Source of the DNA: Isoetes taiwanensis
Lineage: Eukaryota; Streptophyta; Lycopodiopsida; Isoetales; Isoetaceae
NCBI GenBank assembly: GCA_021234155.1
Contig: JAJEKV010000143.1
Location: forward strand, 812,226-876,225
Length of the DNA stretch: 64,000 bases
Direction of reading: 5' to 3'
The first letter of the stretch is position 1; each line of letters opens with the position of its first letter. The notes beneath the pieces were generated by a model, which was not told the origin of the DNA, searched no databases, and worked only from the letters and a program-made list of their open reading frames with translations. The position numbers and the translations under genes are program-made. Shown in pieces: positions 23,432 to 34,969 of the stretch.

Positions 23432-24489
23432 ATCTCACTACACATTTACAAAGTGCATATGCATTTTAAGCATCTTTGTGATCCATGTATTATTGAGGGT
23501 GCAAATTTGCAAATATCCTCCTCTTCAAATCCCTTCCCCCCCCTTCCCCCTTTTTTTTTGCAATATACTATCCATAGCATTTATTTTGAACCCTATAGTT
23601 CTACCTATTCATTGCGTATGAATGTCGCTCCGGCGATGTAACTCCATAGTCACCCTTCGTTAAGAATAGCATTCTCACCCACGAGCCTATGGATAGATAT
23701 CCTTCCACCGTCATGCCTTTATTGTTTTGTAAGTGATGAACTGCAGAAGCAATGTAGGAGTACTAGGAGCAATTGCAATTAGAGATATAGATCAGACGTT
23801 GAATTGTAAGAATGAATGGCAGGGAGCCATTCATTAAGAACATGTAAGACCTGTATCTTTGCTCGGGGGGAGATATCCTTAAAGAACAAGGCCGGGGCAG
23901 CAACGACTCTGCAGTTCTCGATGAGAGTAGTGAATGTAGTTGCTGAGTCGGCTCTTAGGTGAGATCTGGTGGATTTACTTACACGGGAGAGAATAGGAGA
24001 AATTGACCTACGCACATGTGGCACGATTCGTGGATTATGCAATATTAGGATATCTTAGTGTAATAACGCTCATTTTATATGACGTGGATATAAAGAAAAT
24101 TTTTTATTATTTTCCCTTATGAGGACCAAATGAGACCCCGAATTTCTTCTAATGAATACGATGAATGGGAAGAGCTGAAAATTAGGAAAACTTCAGAATG
24201 AAAATTTGGGTAGTAAAAACATGGCATGTAACGTATGTTTGCTTGTCCGCACATCGCCTCGCCGTTGTCGCTTAACTCTATACTCGCCCCTCATCGATGC
24301 TATAACATACTTACCCATTTGGAGACATAACCTCCTACTTCTTGACCTTGAGTGTTCTGTAAATGGGGCAAAAACACAGACACTATTGGAGACTTGGATT
24401 CCAAATGAAGAGTGAAGGCGGAGAGGATGCACGTAGCGGCGCTAATGTGAACAATGGAAATCTTGGTACCAAAATTTGATAAGGTGGTT

Positions 24490-24665
24490 GGTGCATGTGG
24501 GCATGTGCACAGTAGGCGGAAACAGTAGCCATAATTTTGGTCCGCGATACGATTTTCGAAAAAAATGCGGCCAAGATATGGGCATGTGCCGCGATGGCGG
24601 AAAAAGTAGCCATTATTTTGGTCTGCGATACGATTTTCGAAAAATGCGGGCCATTAATGTGGTTG
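24490..24665 (+). repeat. Tandem duplication of about 90 bp near the right end of the 4.36-kb element
   Basis: The segment GGCATGTGCACAGTAGGCGG to GATTTTCGAAAAAAATGCGG (about 24498-24570) repeats at about 24588-24650 as GGCATGTGCCGCGATGGCGG to GATTTTCGAAAAATGCGGG. Each copy contains TAGCCATwATTTTGGTC. Subterminal position within the element suggests a transposase-binding repeat; that is inference. Confidence 0.7.
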
Positions 24666-25890
24666 CAATGAATGCACAAACATGTCCTATGAAATTTCGC
24701 CATGTGGATGCCAAGTAAGCCTGCTCCTCTTTCTACTTGCCAACTAATACTGACTTTGGAAAAAAATGCGCAAACATCATTGGTCGCGAGAAACATGACG
24801 TGGAATTCTGGCATCCAAGTTATGGGCCATTTTGAGACCCCAAATCCGCCCTAATGCCCTTCCTCCGTGCTTCTGCATTTTCTCATACAGTTAATATGAT
24901 GTTTCATGTTCACCATGTTTGGTTTGAGCATCAAAAGCTGCATTCCATGTATATTGTCTTGGTATTCCATGAATAAATTTGATGTGTGCTTGCTATTGAT
25001 AATATGTGCATGGATTTTCTTTCCCTCAATGACATCACTATTGTGGATGCATCTTCTTAAGTCCGTTTTTGCTGCCATAATATCTAATCTGTTGGTAAAA
25101 GTTGATAATAATATATTTGAAAACTTTATGCTGTCAAAGAAGTACTGCGGGTAATGATCTTGTAATGTTCTTGATTTGTCAAAGACGTACTGCTGGTCTG
25201 TTCTTGTAATGATGTCTTGATTTTTTTTGCAGAGAAGCTATGGATATATTGAAAGCAGGTAGGAGATCAAGCATTTCAGGAGAAGGAGAGACATCAAGAC
25301 AAGTCCGTAAAGCAAACAAGAAGAAAGATAACGTCATCACTAGAGGACGTGTTATTTCGACTGATTCGTCCTCTGATGATGAGATTCACTCTTCTCATTC
25401 TGTTGATTGTTCGGATGATGACAAAGATGATCCTAAAGGAGGTTCCGCGGAGGAGATCGAACTGTCTTATCATGTTCAGTTCAAGAAGTTATCTAAATCT
25501 TATGTGAGTTTTCCTATTTAATCCATGTTTTTCTTTTCTCTAGCTATGGCAAAAAATGATCAGATTGTTCCATTTACTGATTTGCTCAAAGCCTATTATG
25601 GTATATATGATATCAGAACAATATGAATCAGAGGAATTTGTGGCTGAACCTGAGTACACAGTTGTCCATAAAAATTAACCGTGCCATACTTTTTAAGATG
25701 TTGTATACCTCAATCGTAAGGGCTAAGGAAATAAAACTTCTAAGCTGCCATTTTGGATAAGCTATATGCGAAATGCTATGTTAAAAGATGATATCTGGTT
25801 GAATTATGAGGAAGCATCAAAATGGAAGCATGCCGAATCTGTTTATTTTGGACAGGTGCAGTGCCAGGGGGATTCAACGATGGTATAGCA

Positions 25891-26519
25891 ATGCTAATTG
25901 CAAAGCAACAGCTGGGTGCTTTGACAGAGGAGGAAGCAGCTACATTAAGAGCGATGTTGATAGCCAAGCAGCAAATGGGTGCTTTATCAGAGGAAGAGGC
26001 AGCTATATTACAAAGAATGTTGATTGCAAAGCAACAAGATGAATCTCTGACAGAGGAAGAGGCAGCTAGGTGCTTTAACAGAAAATGAGGCGGGTATACT
26101 AAAAGCTATGCTGATTGCGAAGCAAAAAGGTGGTGCGTTGACAGAGGATGAGGCAGCTACATTGAGAGAAATGTTGATGGCAAAGCAACAAGAAGGAGCT
26201 TTGACAGAGGAGGAGGAGAAATGTTGATTGCAAAGCAAAAAGATGGTACGCTGACCATGGAAGAAGAAGCTATGTTGAGAACCATGTTGATTTCGAAAAA
26301 GCAAGTGAGGACTTTGACAGATGATGAGGCAGCTATATTGAGAGCAATGTTGCTTAAGAGGCAGCAAGAGGGTGCTTTGACGAAGGAGGAAGCTGATCTA
26401 TTGACAGCAATGCTGATTGCCAAGCAACTATTAGGTGCTTTAATGGATAATGAGACAGCTGCATTGAGAGCATTGCTGACTGCAACGAAGCGAGAGAGAG
26501 CTCTGACAAAGGAGGCTTA
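25891..26519 (+). repeat. Array of about eleven 21-residue (63-bp) coding repeats
   Basis: Units start with ATG at 25891, 25954, 26017, 26108, 26171, 26221, 26284, 26347 and 26410, with a final one at 26473. The consensus is MLIAKQQ.GALTEEEAA.LRA, 21 residues or three heptads. Leucine and alanine spacing predicts amphipathic helices. Losses of about 35 bp (after 26060) and 13 bp (before 26221) shift the frame and then bring it back. The final unit ends ALTKEA and a stop. Helical repeats of this kind usually serve protein-protein contact; the partner is unknown. Confidence 0.9.
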
Positions 26520-28379
26520 GGGCCAGCGGACTTACCTGGATCGGATGTGCGCTAAGGATGAACCAGCTTTGGTGCATCGGATCGGATGCTTCAGTGATTG
26601 CAGTGCTACAGTGATTGCACCCTTCCCATCCCAAATGAATAGTGATTTTCGTTAACCATTATTTTTTATTTTTATTATTTTTAAATAGTGATCTTTCATT
26701 AACCATTGGTTTTATTGTTTTTATTTTTGCCTAAGCTATTTAGCTAAAGGGTTTTTAAGACTTGACTTGTGACCATTATTTTTATTGTTTTTGAATAAGG
26801 ATCTTTCATTAACCATTGGTTTTATTATTTTTATTTGCCTAGGTTATTTAGCAAACAATCTTCCAATGGTGTTTTTTCTAATTATGTTATTTATTCTAAT
26901 TGTGTTCACGCTTCCAATTGTATTATTTTTTTCTAAAATGACGTTCTTTTATTTTCGCAGGTGTATTATTACAAGGGGATGCCCTATCTTGATGACGCAG
27001 GGAAGGAATTCGTGGAGCAAGCAACAAATGCTATGAAGGCTTATTGCCATGAGGTAGACAAAACTTGGCGTCAGGTGAAGGCACGACACCGAGAACGGGC
27101 AATAAGGTATATAATTGACAACTTTGGTCATGGATTGAACGAGGCAGAACTTAACAAATTATTGGCAAAAATATGGAGACACTACAGGTAGTCTCTTCTT
27201 TCTCTCTATTTTTTTCTTTTTCCCTTTTTTTTATTGAATACGTTTTCCCATTGATACTTGAGATTGATCTCTAATAGGGATAACTTGCGAAGAAAGGTGA
27301 GGGCTGGAAAAGATTGTCGTCCATTGAAAGTAGGCAAAGAATGTTGGGAAAGATTCGTTGAGCAATGTGGTCAGGTATACCAACGTCAAAAAGATGCAGC
27401 CGCAAGACGGAATAGGAGGCAGCGTACAGGTTCTGGTGGAGATGCATCTATTAGGTCTAAGTTTGTAAGTATTACTTTATTTCGTATTATTATTATTATT
27501 ATTATACAAGATGCTTCTTATTAATTGTTATTTCTCATTGTAAATTTTTTATTTTGACCTTTGTGTAGTTCTCAGATTGGGGTAGTTTCCCCGTTGATGA
27601 TTTGATGCAAAAAATAAAAGAAGATGGTGGCTATGCTAAAAATGCTTGAAAAAGGCCATGAAGTACAAAAGGTAGAAAGAATGATGAATTTAATTTTATG
27701 TTATTTTATTTTGATGGTATTGTCTTGCAGCATAAAGCCAGTGATTATGTGAGAAGAGCTAGTCCTGGGATTGTATTCAAGAAAAAGATGAAAAAGCCGG
27801 AAAGAAATGAAGAAATTTCAAAGAAGCAAGAACCTATTTACCTTGACTTTGAAGAAAAAGAAGAAGAAAGGGTGAGTAAAATATTCTTCGAAACTAATTT
27901 TCCATTTAACTTCATGTCTTAAACCATGAAGCTCCAAACATTGAAGGATTCATGGTTAACTATTTGAGAGAAGTGCATGAATTTGTAATAGTGAGCAACT
28001 CTTTGACCATGTACACTTTTTTAACAGGATAATGAAGATCAAGGTACTGGATTTGACAAAAGTCCCTCTCCTCATGAAGACAATGCGGAATGATCACTTG
28101 AAGCTAGATTTAATTTGAGGTTTGAAGTATTGTAGAACTTCATGTATTTTATCTGAACTTGGCATCTATTTGATGGTTTTACTTTTGATAATTAACATTT
28201 TGATGAGTGGATACTATTTATCAAGTTTAATGCAATTACTTCCTTCAATTATCTCTGTTCAACGTCACTTTTGTTAATAAAGAAGTTACAAGCATTATCT
28301 TTACTTTAACTCACATTAGAATGTTGGCAAAAAGAATATGTATGGACATAGAATGAAGACAATATAAGTGTAAACCTGT

Positions 28380-29071
28380 CACAAAAATAAATAAAAAATA
28401 AACAATCACAATTTAGACATAAGATTATTACGAAATTGACGCAACAATTTGGTTAACTTTGTAGAAGGTTGTCACAACATTGATGTAGATGTCTTAAATG
28501 ACATGTCACAAACATACATATATATTGCCATTATTTTGTTACAAAATGGTCATAAACCTTACACAACTTTGTAATAAACTAGTATGGAAGCCTATTATAA
28601 AGTATCTCAGTTGTCACATAAGGTTGTCATATATATTGCCATTATTTCGTTACAAAATAGTCATAAAACTTACACAATGTTGTAATAAACTACCATGAAA
28701 GTGTATTATAAAAGTGTCACATTTGTCACATAAAATGGTCAATCTATGGACAACGAATAGGCCACAAAAATGCACCAATTTAGAAGTGTAAGCGATGCTA
28801 ATATGATGTAATATAAGATGCAATTATACGAGAATTTGGACATAAACTTGACTCAAATACGACCTAAAATTGCCACTAATACTGTTATTGCGTCATGCTT
28901 GCATCATGTCAGCATGACGTAATAAATGACACAACAAGTGTCGTTCGTGCGACATCAAACCACGACACATATAGCGACATTTTTTTGTCAATTTGTGGGG
29001 CTTGAGAAAATAGTTAGCGTCAGTTTTTTGGACGCTATATTTGACAAAAAACACCATATTCTCTTGTAGTG
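28380..29071 (-). repeat. Right terminal and subterminal repeats of the CACTA element
   Basis: The end reads ATTCTCTTGTAGTG. Inward are TTGTCACA, GTCATAAA and TGACGTAA motifs. A 111-bp unit, ATATTGCCATTATTTTGTTA onward, occurs at about 28521 and again at about 28632. The end is marked by agreement with the left TIR and by the ATT duplication. Confidence 0.75.
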
Positions 29072-30506
29072 ATTGCAGCTCAAATTTTGTATTGTTTATA
29101 GTTTCAACATCTTATGTTCTATACGATTGTATTCAAATATAGATGGGGCCCATAGAACTGTCAAACCTTGCAAATTTTAATGACACTAGCACAGTGTTGG
29201 CAACATGCTATTGATAGAGGTCCTAGCCGTATTGGTACAATGTCGGCAACATGTTGGTGATCTCATCGAGAATACAATGTTGGCAACCTATCGGTGATCC
29301 CTTTGAGACACGAAAGATCTTAAAAGAATTAGAATGCCCTCAACACTAGACAAGTAAGCCTTAAAGCACAATATGGAAAAGGTAGATATGCCAACGAATA
29401 ATCAAGATCTTAAAAGAATTAGAATGCCCTCAAGACTAGACAAGTAAGCCTTAAAGCACAATATGAAAAAGGTAGATACGCCAATGAATAAAAGTCGTGC
29501 GAAGGTATGAAACAACTTTACCTCTTCAAATATGGAGGTATCTCCTTCCCTTTCCCCCCAACTCAAAACGGAGAAAGAAATTCTAAATGTTTTGAGCCAT
29601 AGGATAATTTTCATTAAGTCAATGATGTATTGCATGCAATCATACATGTGGCAATACACAGTTAAAAGAGAGAAATAAAACACTCAATCATTGAGATTTG
29701 GGAGAGGATAAAAGAGATAAATAAAATAACATTTAACCATTGAGATCTAGGAGAGGATTAAAATTGCCATAGTGCATGGGGCAAACATCCTCAAATAGCA
29801 AAATACAAGAGGTAGACGAATCGAACCTTCAGACATCCCACACAGTCCGCAAAACAAAAATAAAAAAACATGCAGATACAATACAAAACACTTCTCATAG
29901 ATGATAACATGTAAAGATGCAACGCAAAACCCAATAAAAAGGTCATTAAGCTCTTGAAACCTTCAAGAGCATAAGCAAAGGCATAAATGATTTTGTAAAG
30001 CAACTCTAAGCCTAAAGAACATCATTTATATGTTTTTAACTTATGCCCAACAATGCTGGGCACTGATATAGTTTTATATAGATACTTGGGATATGCCACA
30101 AACCCACATGGACTAGGATTTGCCCCCTTAGGGGCAACCCAAAAAAAGTTAATCTTTATCTTATATTATAATGTTATGTCGTAATTCCTGGATTTGGATC
30201 CAGCCCTAGATCGGATGGCCACAGATGGCCTAACCAGATTGAAGGGTCCAAACAAAGCCCTTTTTTTTAAATATGATCTCTTTTTTCGATGGTCCAAATG
30301 CCCCTTTATTCTGATGCCATGACCACATCGGCAGAACGCTTTTTTTCCTTGCGGGCGTGAGCACAAAGAACGCAGCCTTGATCGATTCATGTAGTTGCCC
30401 CATGGCCACTTTTGCTTGCAGGATTTTTCGGAGGAGAAGCAAGCGACGTCATGCCCTTTTTTAGCTTGGCTTTTCAGGATTTCTCGCAAGAGAAGCAAGT
30501 TGCTTC
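29072..30506. other. Unassigned AT-rich sequence with a 90-bp tandem duplication
   Basis: A unit beginning GATCTTAAAAGAATTAGAAT at 29316 repeats at 29406 (period 90 bp) with few differences. Before it, GTTGGCAACATG and GGTGATC motifs recur at about 29196-29300. No protein with known motifs was seen; the minus-strand ORFs at 30166-30498 look like chance. Confidence 0.4.
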
Positions 30507-31109
30507 ATGCCTGTTATTGGCTTCGAGGTAGGTATTCCGGAGGAGAGACAAACTGATAATGAAGGTTCATCTCTCAAAACCTTTGTTCATGATTCTAGAA
30601 AGCAGGATTCTGGAATGCGTGGATTTGTTCATGATTCTAGAAAGCAGGATTCTGGAATGCGTGGATTCTGGCTTCTTATTATAAGTATAAAATGGGATGG
30701 CGCCATGTCCAAAGACTTGGCATGTATATATTACGCGAAGTCTTCTACAAATTACAAGGCCTTATATTTAGCTAGATCATGTAGTATGCGATTCATGGCT
30801 ACTATCTCTGGAACCTCGATTGGGTATCTTCCTCAATCCAGGACTCTGATTTCCGTTTGGGTTTTGTTGAAGAAAACGATTAATCGTTTCTTAGTGGATC
30901 CGTTATGCGGTGGGGCGGTTAATCCGGATGAGGAAGTATTTGCTTCTTCGTATCTCAGAATTGCCGCTGGTGGTATAGGCTCCCAGTCTCTCAAAGGCGA
31001 AAAACACTATGTAATGCCCGGTTGCAGAATTATAAGGCAGAATGGTACTCCGCATTATGCGGAGCGGCGTCGCTTCCCATTAATTATCAGACGTCTTCTT
31101 CTTTGGTAA
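30507..31109 (+). CDS. Unrecognised 200-codon ORF with a 14-residue duplication
   Basis: This is the longest open frame in this segment, MPVIGFEVGIPEERQ onward, with a TAA stop at 31107-31109. Residues 26-39 and 40-53 are identical copies of FVHDSRKQDSGMRG, from a 42-bp tandem duplication at 30582-30665. I see no signal peptide, clear membrane helix or known domain. The region just before it contains two related GGAGAAGCAAGC/AGAGAAGCAAGT motifs. It may be part of a transposon or a chance frame; coding status is uncertain. Confidence 0.3.
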   Translation: MPVIGFEVGIPEERQTDNEGSSLKTFVHDSRKQDSGMRGFVHDSRKQDSGMRGFWLLIISIKWDGAMSKDLACIYYAKSSTNYKALYLARSCSMRFMATISGTSIGYLPQSRTLISVWVLLKKTINRFLVDPLCGGAVNPDEEVFASSYLRIAAGGIGSQSLKGEKHYVMPGCRIIRQNGTPHYAERRRFPLIIRRLLLW

Positions 31110-31197
31110 GGTAAGGGCTTGCCAGGGACGCCGGAGTTGAAGAAGCCCGACGGAGTTGAAGAAGACGCCAGAAAAGCGGTAAGAAGCGGGTTTCAAT

Positions 31198-31419
31198 AAA
31201 ACAGACACTTGACGTGGCACGCTATCTCACCACCCAACCACGAGCCCTCAGCTATGACACAGCTGCCCCAGAGCTCTCCCCCGAGCTACTATATAGCATG
31301 CACGCCCCTTTGGTCCATCTTTGGACCAAAGCCCTCTTTGGACCATAGGCCCCCTTTGGACTAAAAGCCATCTTTGGACTAAAAGCCATCTTTGGACTCC
31401 ACGTCCTTAGCATATAGCA
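31198..31419 (-). repeat. 3' LTR of element C
   Basis: It is near-identical to the 5' LTR; most differences cluster around the GCTATGACACAGCTGCCCC stretch. It follows the polypurine tract on the element strand. Its inner edge TGCTATATG at 31419 matches the 5' LTR start at 36278. Confidence 0.88.
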
Positions 31420-31528
31420 TTCCCCCCCTCTTGACATTGCAGCAGTCCTCTGTCCTGCTTTGCAAAAGGGTGTCTAAATACCTTTAGCCATCCGAGCATA
31501 ATCCTTCCTTGGCCCTCGCTTAGGCCAG

Positions 31529-34500
31529 CTAGTAGAAGCCCGTGCTTGGACTTCCTCTTGTCCCTCGGCTTCCTTTGCTTTCCCCGACTTTATATTCTCT
31601 AAGAATATCCGGATAAGCTTCTAAAACATTGCCACGCACCCATGAAGCGTCCTCCAAAGGTTTGTGAGCGAACTTAACCAAATATTGTCTTGAACCACTA
31701 GTGGATTTATCCGCCAAAATTGTTTCCGGCTCTAGAACTTCGGAATCATCAATCAATTAAACTCGCTTAACCTCCCAAGTTGAGGTAACTCTTTACCATG
31801 ATAAGCCTTTAGAAATGAAACATTCACTACATCATGCATTTTTCAACCTTGAGGCAATCTTAATTGATATGCATTCTCATTGACCACTTTAATAACTTGA
31901 AATGGTCCATAGAAACGGGGTGCCAACTTAAGATTCTTCTTGCGCGCATCTTTCTTAAAGTGGCCTTTATGGATCCTCATCCATATCCGATCTCCTTCCT
32001 TAAAAACCATTGGTTGCCGCAACTTAGATGATTTATTTACAAAAGACGTCTGAGCATCTCGAATACGAGCCTGAAGCAAGTCTATGAGATCCTTATGTTC
32101 AATAACCAAATCATCAGCCGCTGGAACATCCTCACACACTTTCGAGAAAGAGTGGCTCCCGCCAGTTTGACCATAGACCGCTTTGAAAAGGGGTCATCTT
32201 TATGGTAGACCCGATAGGTATTATTATACACAAATTTAGCAATAGGCAAATACTCTTCCCAATGACCTTGATGTTCATTGACAAACCCCCTTAAGATGGA
32301 ACAAATAACTTTATTTACCACCTCGGATTGTCCATCGGTTTTAAGGGTGAAACGCAGTGGAGAACCTCAACTCAGTCCCCAATTGCATAAATAATGCCTT
32401 CCAGAATTTACTGGTAAACTTTGTATCACGATCGAATACAATAATCTTAGGCAACCCATGTAGCCTAAATATCTCGTTGATAAAGAGTGTAGCCGCACTA
32501 TAAGCTATCAACTTATCCGAACAAGGAATAAAATGTGCAGTTGAACAATCAACAACTGTCCAAATGACAGTATTCTTGGGAGAACTTGCGGGAAGACAAA
32601 CAATGAAATCTATAGTGATCTGCTCCCACTTCGCTTCCAGAATAGGCAAGGATAAAGGAACACCGTGAGGTTTCTTGTTCGCTTTCTTTATCCTTGGCAA
32701 GTGACACAATGAGAATATGAACCAAAATATCTCTTCGCAATCCAAGCTAAATAAAGTATGGTTCAAGCTTTGCCAAAGTCGTCCCCATGCCATGATGACC
32801 CGCAGTAGGTGTATCATGGACCTCTCTAAGAATAAATGATCTAAAGTCACGAACAATGTATAGCTTTGGACCTTTATATAAGAACCCATTAACGATCTTA
32901 TATCCATAAGCATTCCCACTTTGAGCCAATAACCAAATATCCTTATACAATTATGGTCACTGGCATACAACGGCTTCATTTCCTCCAAATGGTTGGATTG
33001 TGCTATAGAAAGAGAACAAATTGCATAACGTCTACTTAAAGCATCAGCTACAACATTCTCTTTACCAGGACGATAATCCACCGAGAAATCATATTCTTTG
33101 CATAAAAGCAACCCACTTCAACCGCCTTTTCGATAATGTTTTCGTGAAACAATGTGCCTAATGCTTTGGTGGTCACCAAAAAATATGAACTGTTGACCCT
33201 ATAAGATAATGTCGCCACACTTTCAAAGCATGAATGACGAGCCCGAAATTCCTTATCATAAACACTATATCTACTTTCCGTGTCAGAAAACTTCCGACTT
33301 TCATAAGCAATAGGATGACCATCCTGCATCAAAACCGCGCCCAAAGCCACACCACTTGCATCAACACATAACAAGAAAGGTAGACCAAACTTTGGCAAAC
33401 GCAGAACAGGAGGATTAACCATGGCATCCTTTAAAACTTGGAAAGCAAACTGATGATAATGATTCCATTGGAAAGGAACATCTTTTAAGTAGCAACAACA
33501 AATAAAATCTGAAGCTAAACGAGCAAAATTGCATACAAACTTCCTATAATAATAATCAGATAAGCCCAAAAGGAACGCAATGCGACAAGAATCAAGTAGG
33601 TACAGGCCAATCCACAATTGCTTGTACCTTACTGGGATCAACTTTAAGACCCTCAGCGCAAACAATATGACCCAAATATTCAATTTCCGATTGGAAAAAT
33701 ATACTTTTCTTAGGATTAAGAGTAATAGACTCCTCCCTTAACCGACGGAAAACCTCCCGCAAATGCAAGTAATGAGCTTCCTCGGACTTACTAAAAACTA
33801 ATATGTCATCAAAGAACACGACAACATAAACACCATGCACATCTTCAAATATTCGCCCCATTAGCCTCGCAAATGAAGCTGGCGCATTTGTAAGTCCAAA
33901 TGGCATGACTAAAAACTCATAATGTCCAAAGGTTGTCCTAAACGCAGTCTTGTGAACATCTTTAGGCGCAACCTTAAGTTGCCAATACCCTGACTTAAGA
34001 TCAAGACGGCTAAAAACTGTGGCACCTTGAAGTTGATCAAACAAATCATCCGCCCTTGGTATAGGAAACCGATTCTTTATGGTTATCTTATTCAAAGCGC
34101 GATAATCTATACACATGCGCCAGAATTATCTTTTTCTTAACCAACAAGGCAGGAGCACCAAAAGGTGAAGAACTATGGCGGATCAATCCACGCTTGAAGT
34201 AACTCATCAAGGCGGCGCCCCTAATCTCAACGTGTTGGCCATGCATTCTCCGATAAGGAGCTTGATTAGGAGGTTCTTTCCGAGGAAGAAGATCAATCCT
34301 GTGGTCCTCCAAACGTTGGGGTGGCAAAGTTTGTGGAATTTCATTTGAAAAGACATCATCAAAATAATGCAAAAAGACCGTTTGACACTCATTTAATGGG
34401 GATACTTCTAACTTAGAACGAAAACCACCAAATACACAAAATGAGTTTTCATTGCCAAACGTTTAAACTGTACAATGTAAACCGTGGGAATAGGGGACAC

Positions 34501-34874
34501 AATATCATCCTTCACAAACTTGAAGGTCTTTTACCCCCTTCCAAGGATAACATAACAATACCCGCTTTCCAATCTATAAGAGGATTAATAGCCTTATGCC
34601 ATGGCATGCCTAGAATAATATCCATACCTCCAAGGTCGAAAACCATGAAAGAAACGTTTACGATATATCCCCGCAATTGAAATTCAACATCCTTGACCAT
34701 AAATGAAGAAGGCGGAGGGGCAACATTCAAGAAAGCGAGAAGATAATTCTCGTCACTTGATAAAGGAATAAAAGTTAATTTTAGTTCTTTTACCAAGCGA
34801 ACAGAAATAAAATCAAACTCACCGCCCCCGGATCGAATAGGACATGTACTTTTTGATCTTGAATAGTAGCCCAA
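31529..34874 (-). pseudogene. pol of element C (PR-RT-RNase H-IN-chromodomain)
   Basis: Protease: VHVLFDPGA near 34840, then a frame change before FDFISVRLVKEL. RT: MCIDYRALNKITIKNRFPIP from 34116, FSRLDLKSGYWQLKV, VMPFGLTNAPASF, catalytic VVVFFDDILVFS near 33830-33795, and YLGHIVCAEGLKV. RNase H: LLCVDASGVALGAVLMQDG and PIAYESRKFS. Integrase: zinc-finger part EVHDTPTAGHHGM near 32810, core WTVVDCSTAHF, VFDRDTKFTSKFW, and DGQSEVVNK after a one-base break near 32345, giving all D, D and E residues. The chromodomain (31756-31529) has EPETILADK, YLVKFAHKP and DASWV. Frame changes occur in PR, before RT, in RNase H, in IN and before the chromodomain. Confidence 0.93.
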
Positions 34875-34969
34875 AATCGTAAGAGACTACTATTCTCAAA
34901 ATGGAATCCATATCCGATTTTTCCTGACCGTAGCCACCTTCTTCCCTTTTCCATCTCCGCCGAGCGAAG

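Larger units (their letters stand above)
20498..24856. mobile_element. 4.36-kb element with inverted-repeat ends in a CACTA intron
   Basis: The left end reads CATTAGGGCGGATTTGGGGT then CTCAAAATGGCC. The right end is the exact reverse complement over the same 32 bases, and both sides continue with ATTCCACGTCAT some 15-20 bp inward. Related inverted segments continue inside, for example GAGACCCCGAATTT near 24132. No transposase frame was found, so it is non-autonomous. I could not find a convincing target-site duplication of 2, 3, 8 or 9 bp, so the superfamily (Mutator-like, hAT or other) is open. It contains several tandem arrays, listed separately. Confidence 0.75.
19790..28093 (+). pseudogene. 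TnpA-like gene of the CACTA element (Transposase_24-like)
   Basis: The gene has multiple exons on the plus strand. Readable exons: 19790-20033 (basic, GSRQDKRKGKAPAEND; in-frame TGA at 19948), 25234-25503 (acidic, serine-rich), about 25856-26519 (21-residue repeats), 26961-27187 (YYYKGMPYLDDAGKEFVEQA), 27278-27464 (VGKECWERFVEQCGQVYQRQ, then RRNRRQRTGSGGDASIRSK), about 27570-27673, about 27731-27871, and 28028-28093 with the final stop. The CWERFVEQ..RQ..AARRNRR..GSGG pattern fits the Ptta/En/Spm transposase family, whose members bind subterminal repeats. A 4.36-kb element lies in the first intron. Frame changes in the repeat exon and the early stop make it doubtful that this copy works. Confidence 0.75.
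13045..29071. mobile_element. CACTA (En/Spm-type) DNA transposon, 16.0 kb with nested inserts
   Basis: The ends are CACTACAAGAGGATAAGCC at 13045 and, on the opposite strand, CACTACAAGAGAATATGG ending at 29071. The flanking bases are ATT at 13042-13044 and ATT at 29072-29074, the 3-bp target duplication expected of CACTA elements. It carries a TnpD-type transposase on the minus strand (13742-18773) and a TnpA-like gene on the plus strand (19790-28093), divergently arranged around a repeat-rich promoter region. A LINE fragment and an element with inverted-repeat ends have inserted into it. Subterminal GTGTCAA/GTCACA-type repeats fill 13060-13480 and 28380-29060. Both ends are intact, but the transposase is broken, so it could move only in trans. 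Confidence 0.95.

Noticed and set aside
20499-24854. PIF/Harbinger assignment from TTA next to the ends
   Set aside because: TTA on the left and TAA on the right are part of the inverted repeat, not a direct duplication.
26008-26423. Minus-strand ORFs of 119 and 88 codons across the 63-bp repeats
   Set aside because: They are antisense shadows of the 21-residue repeat array.
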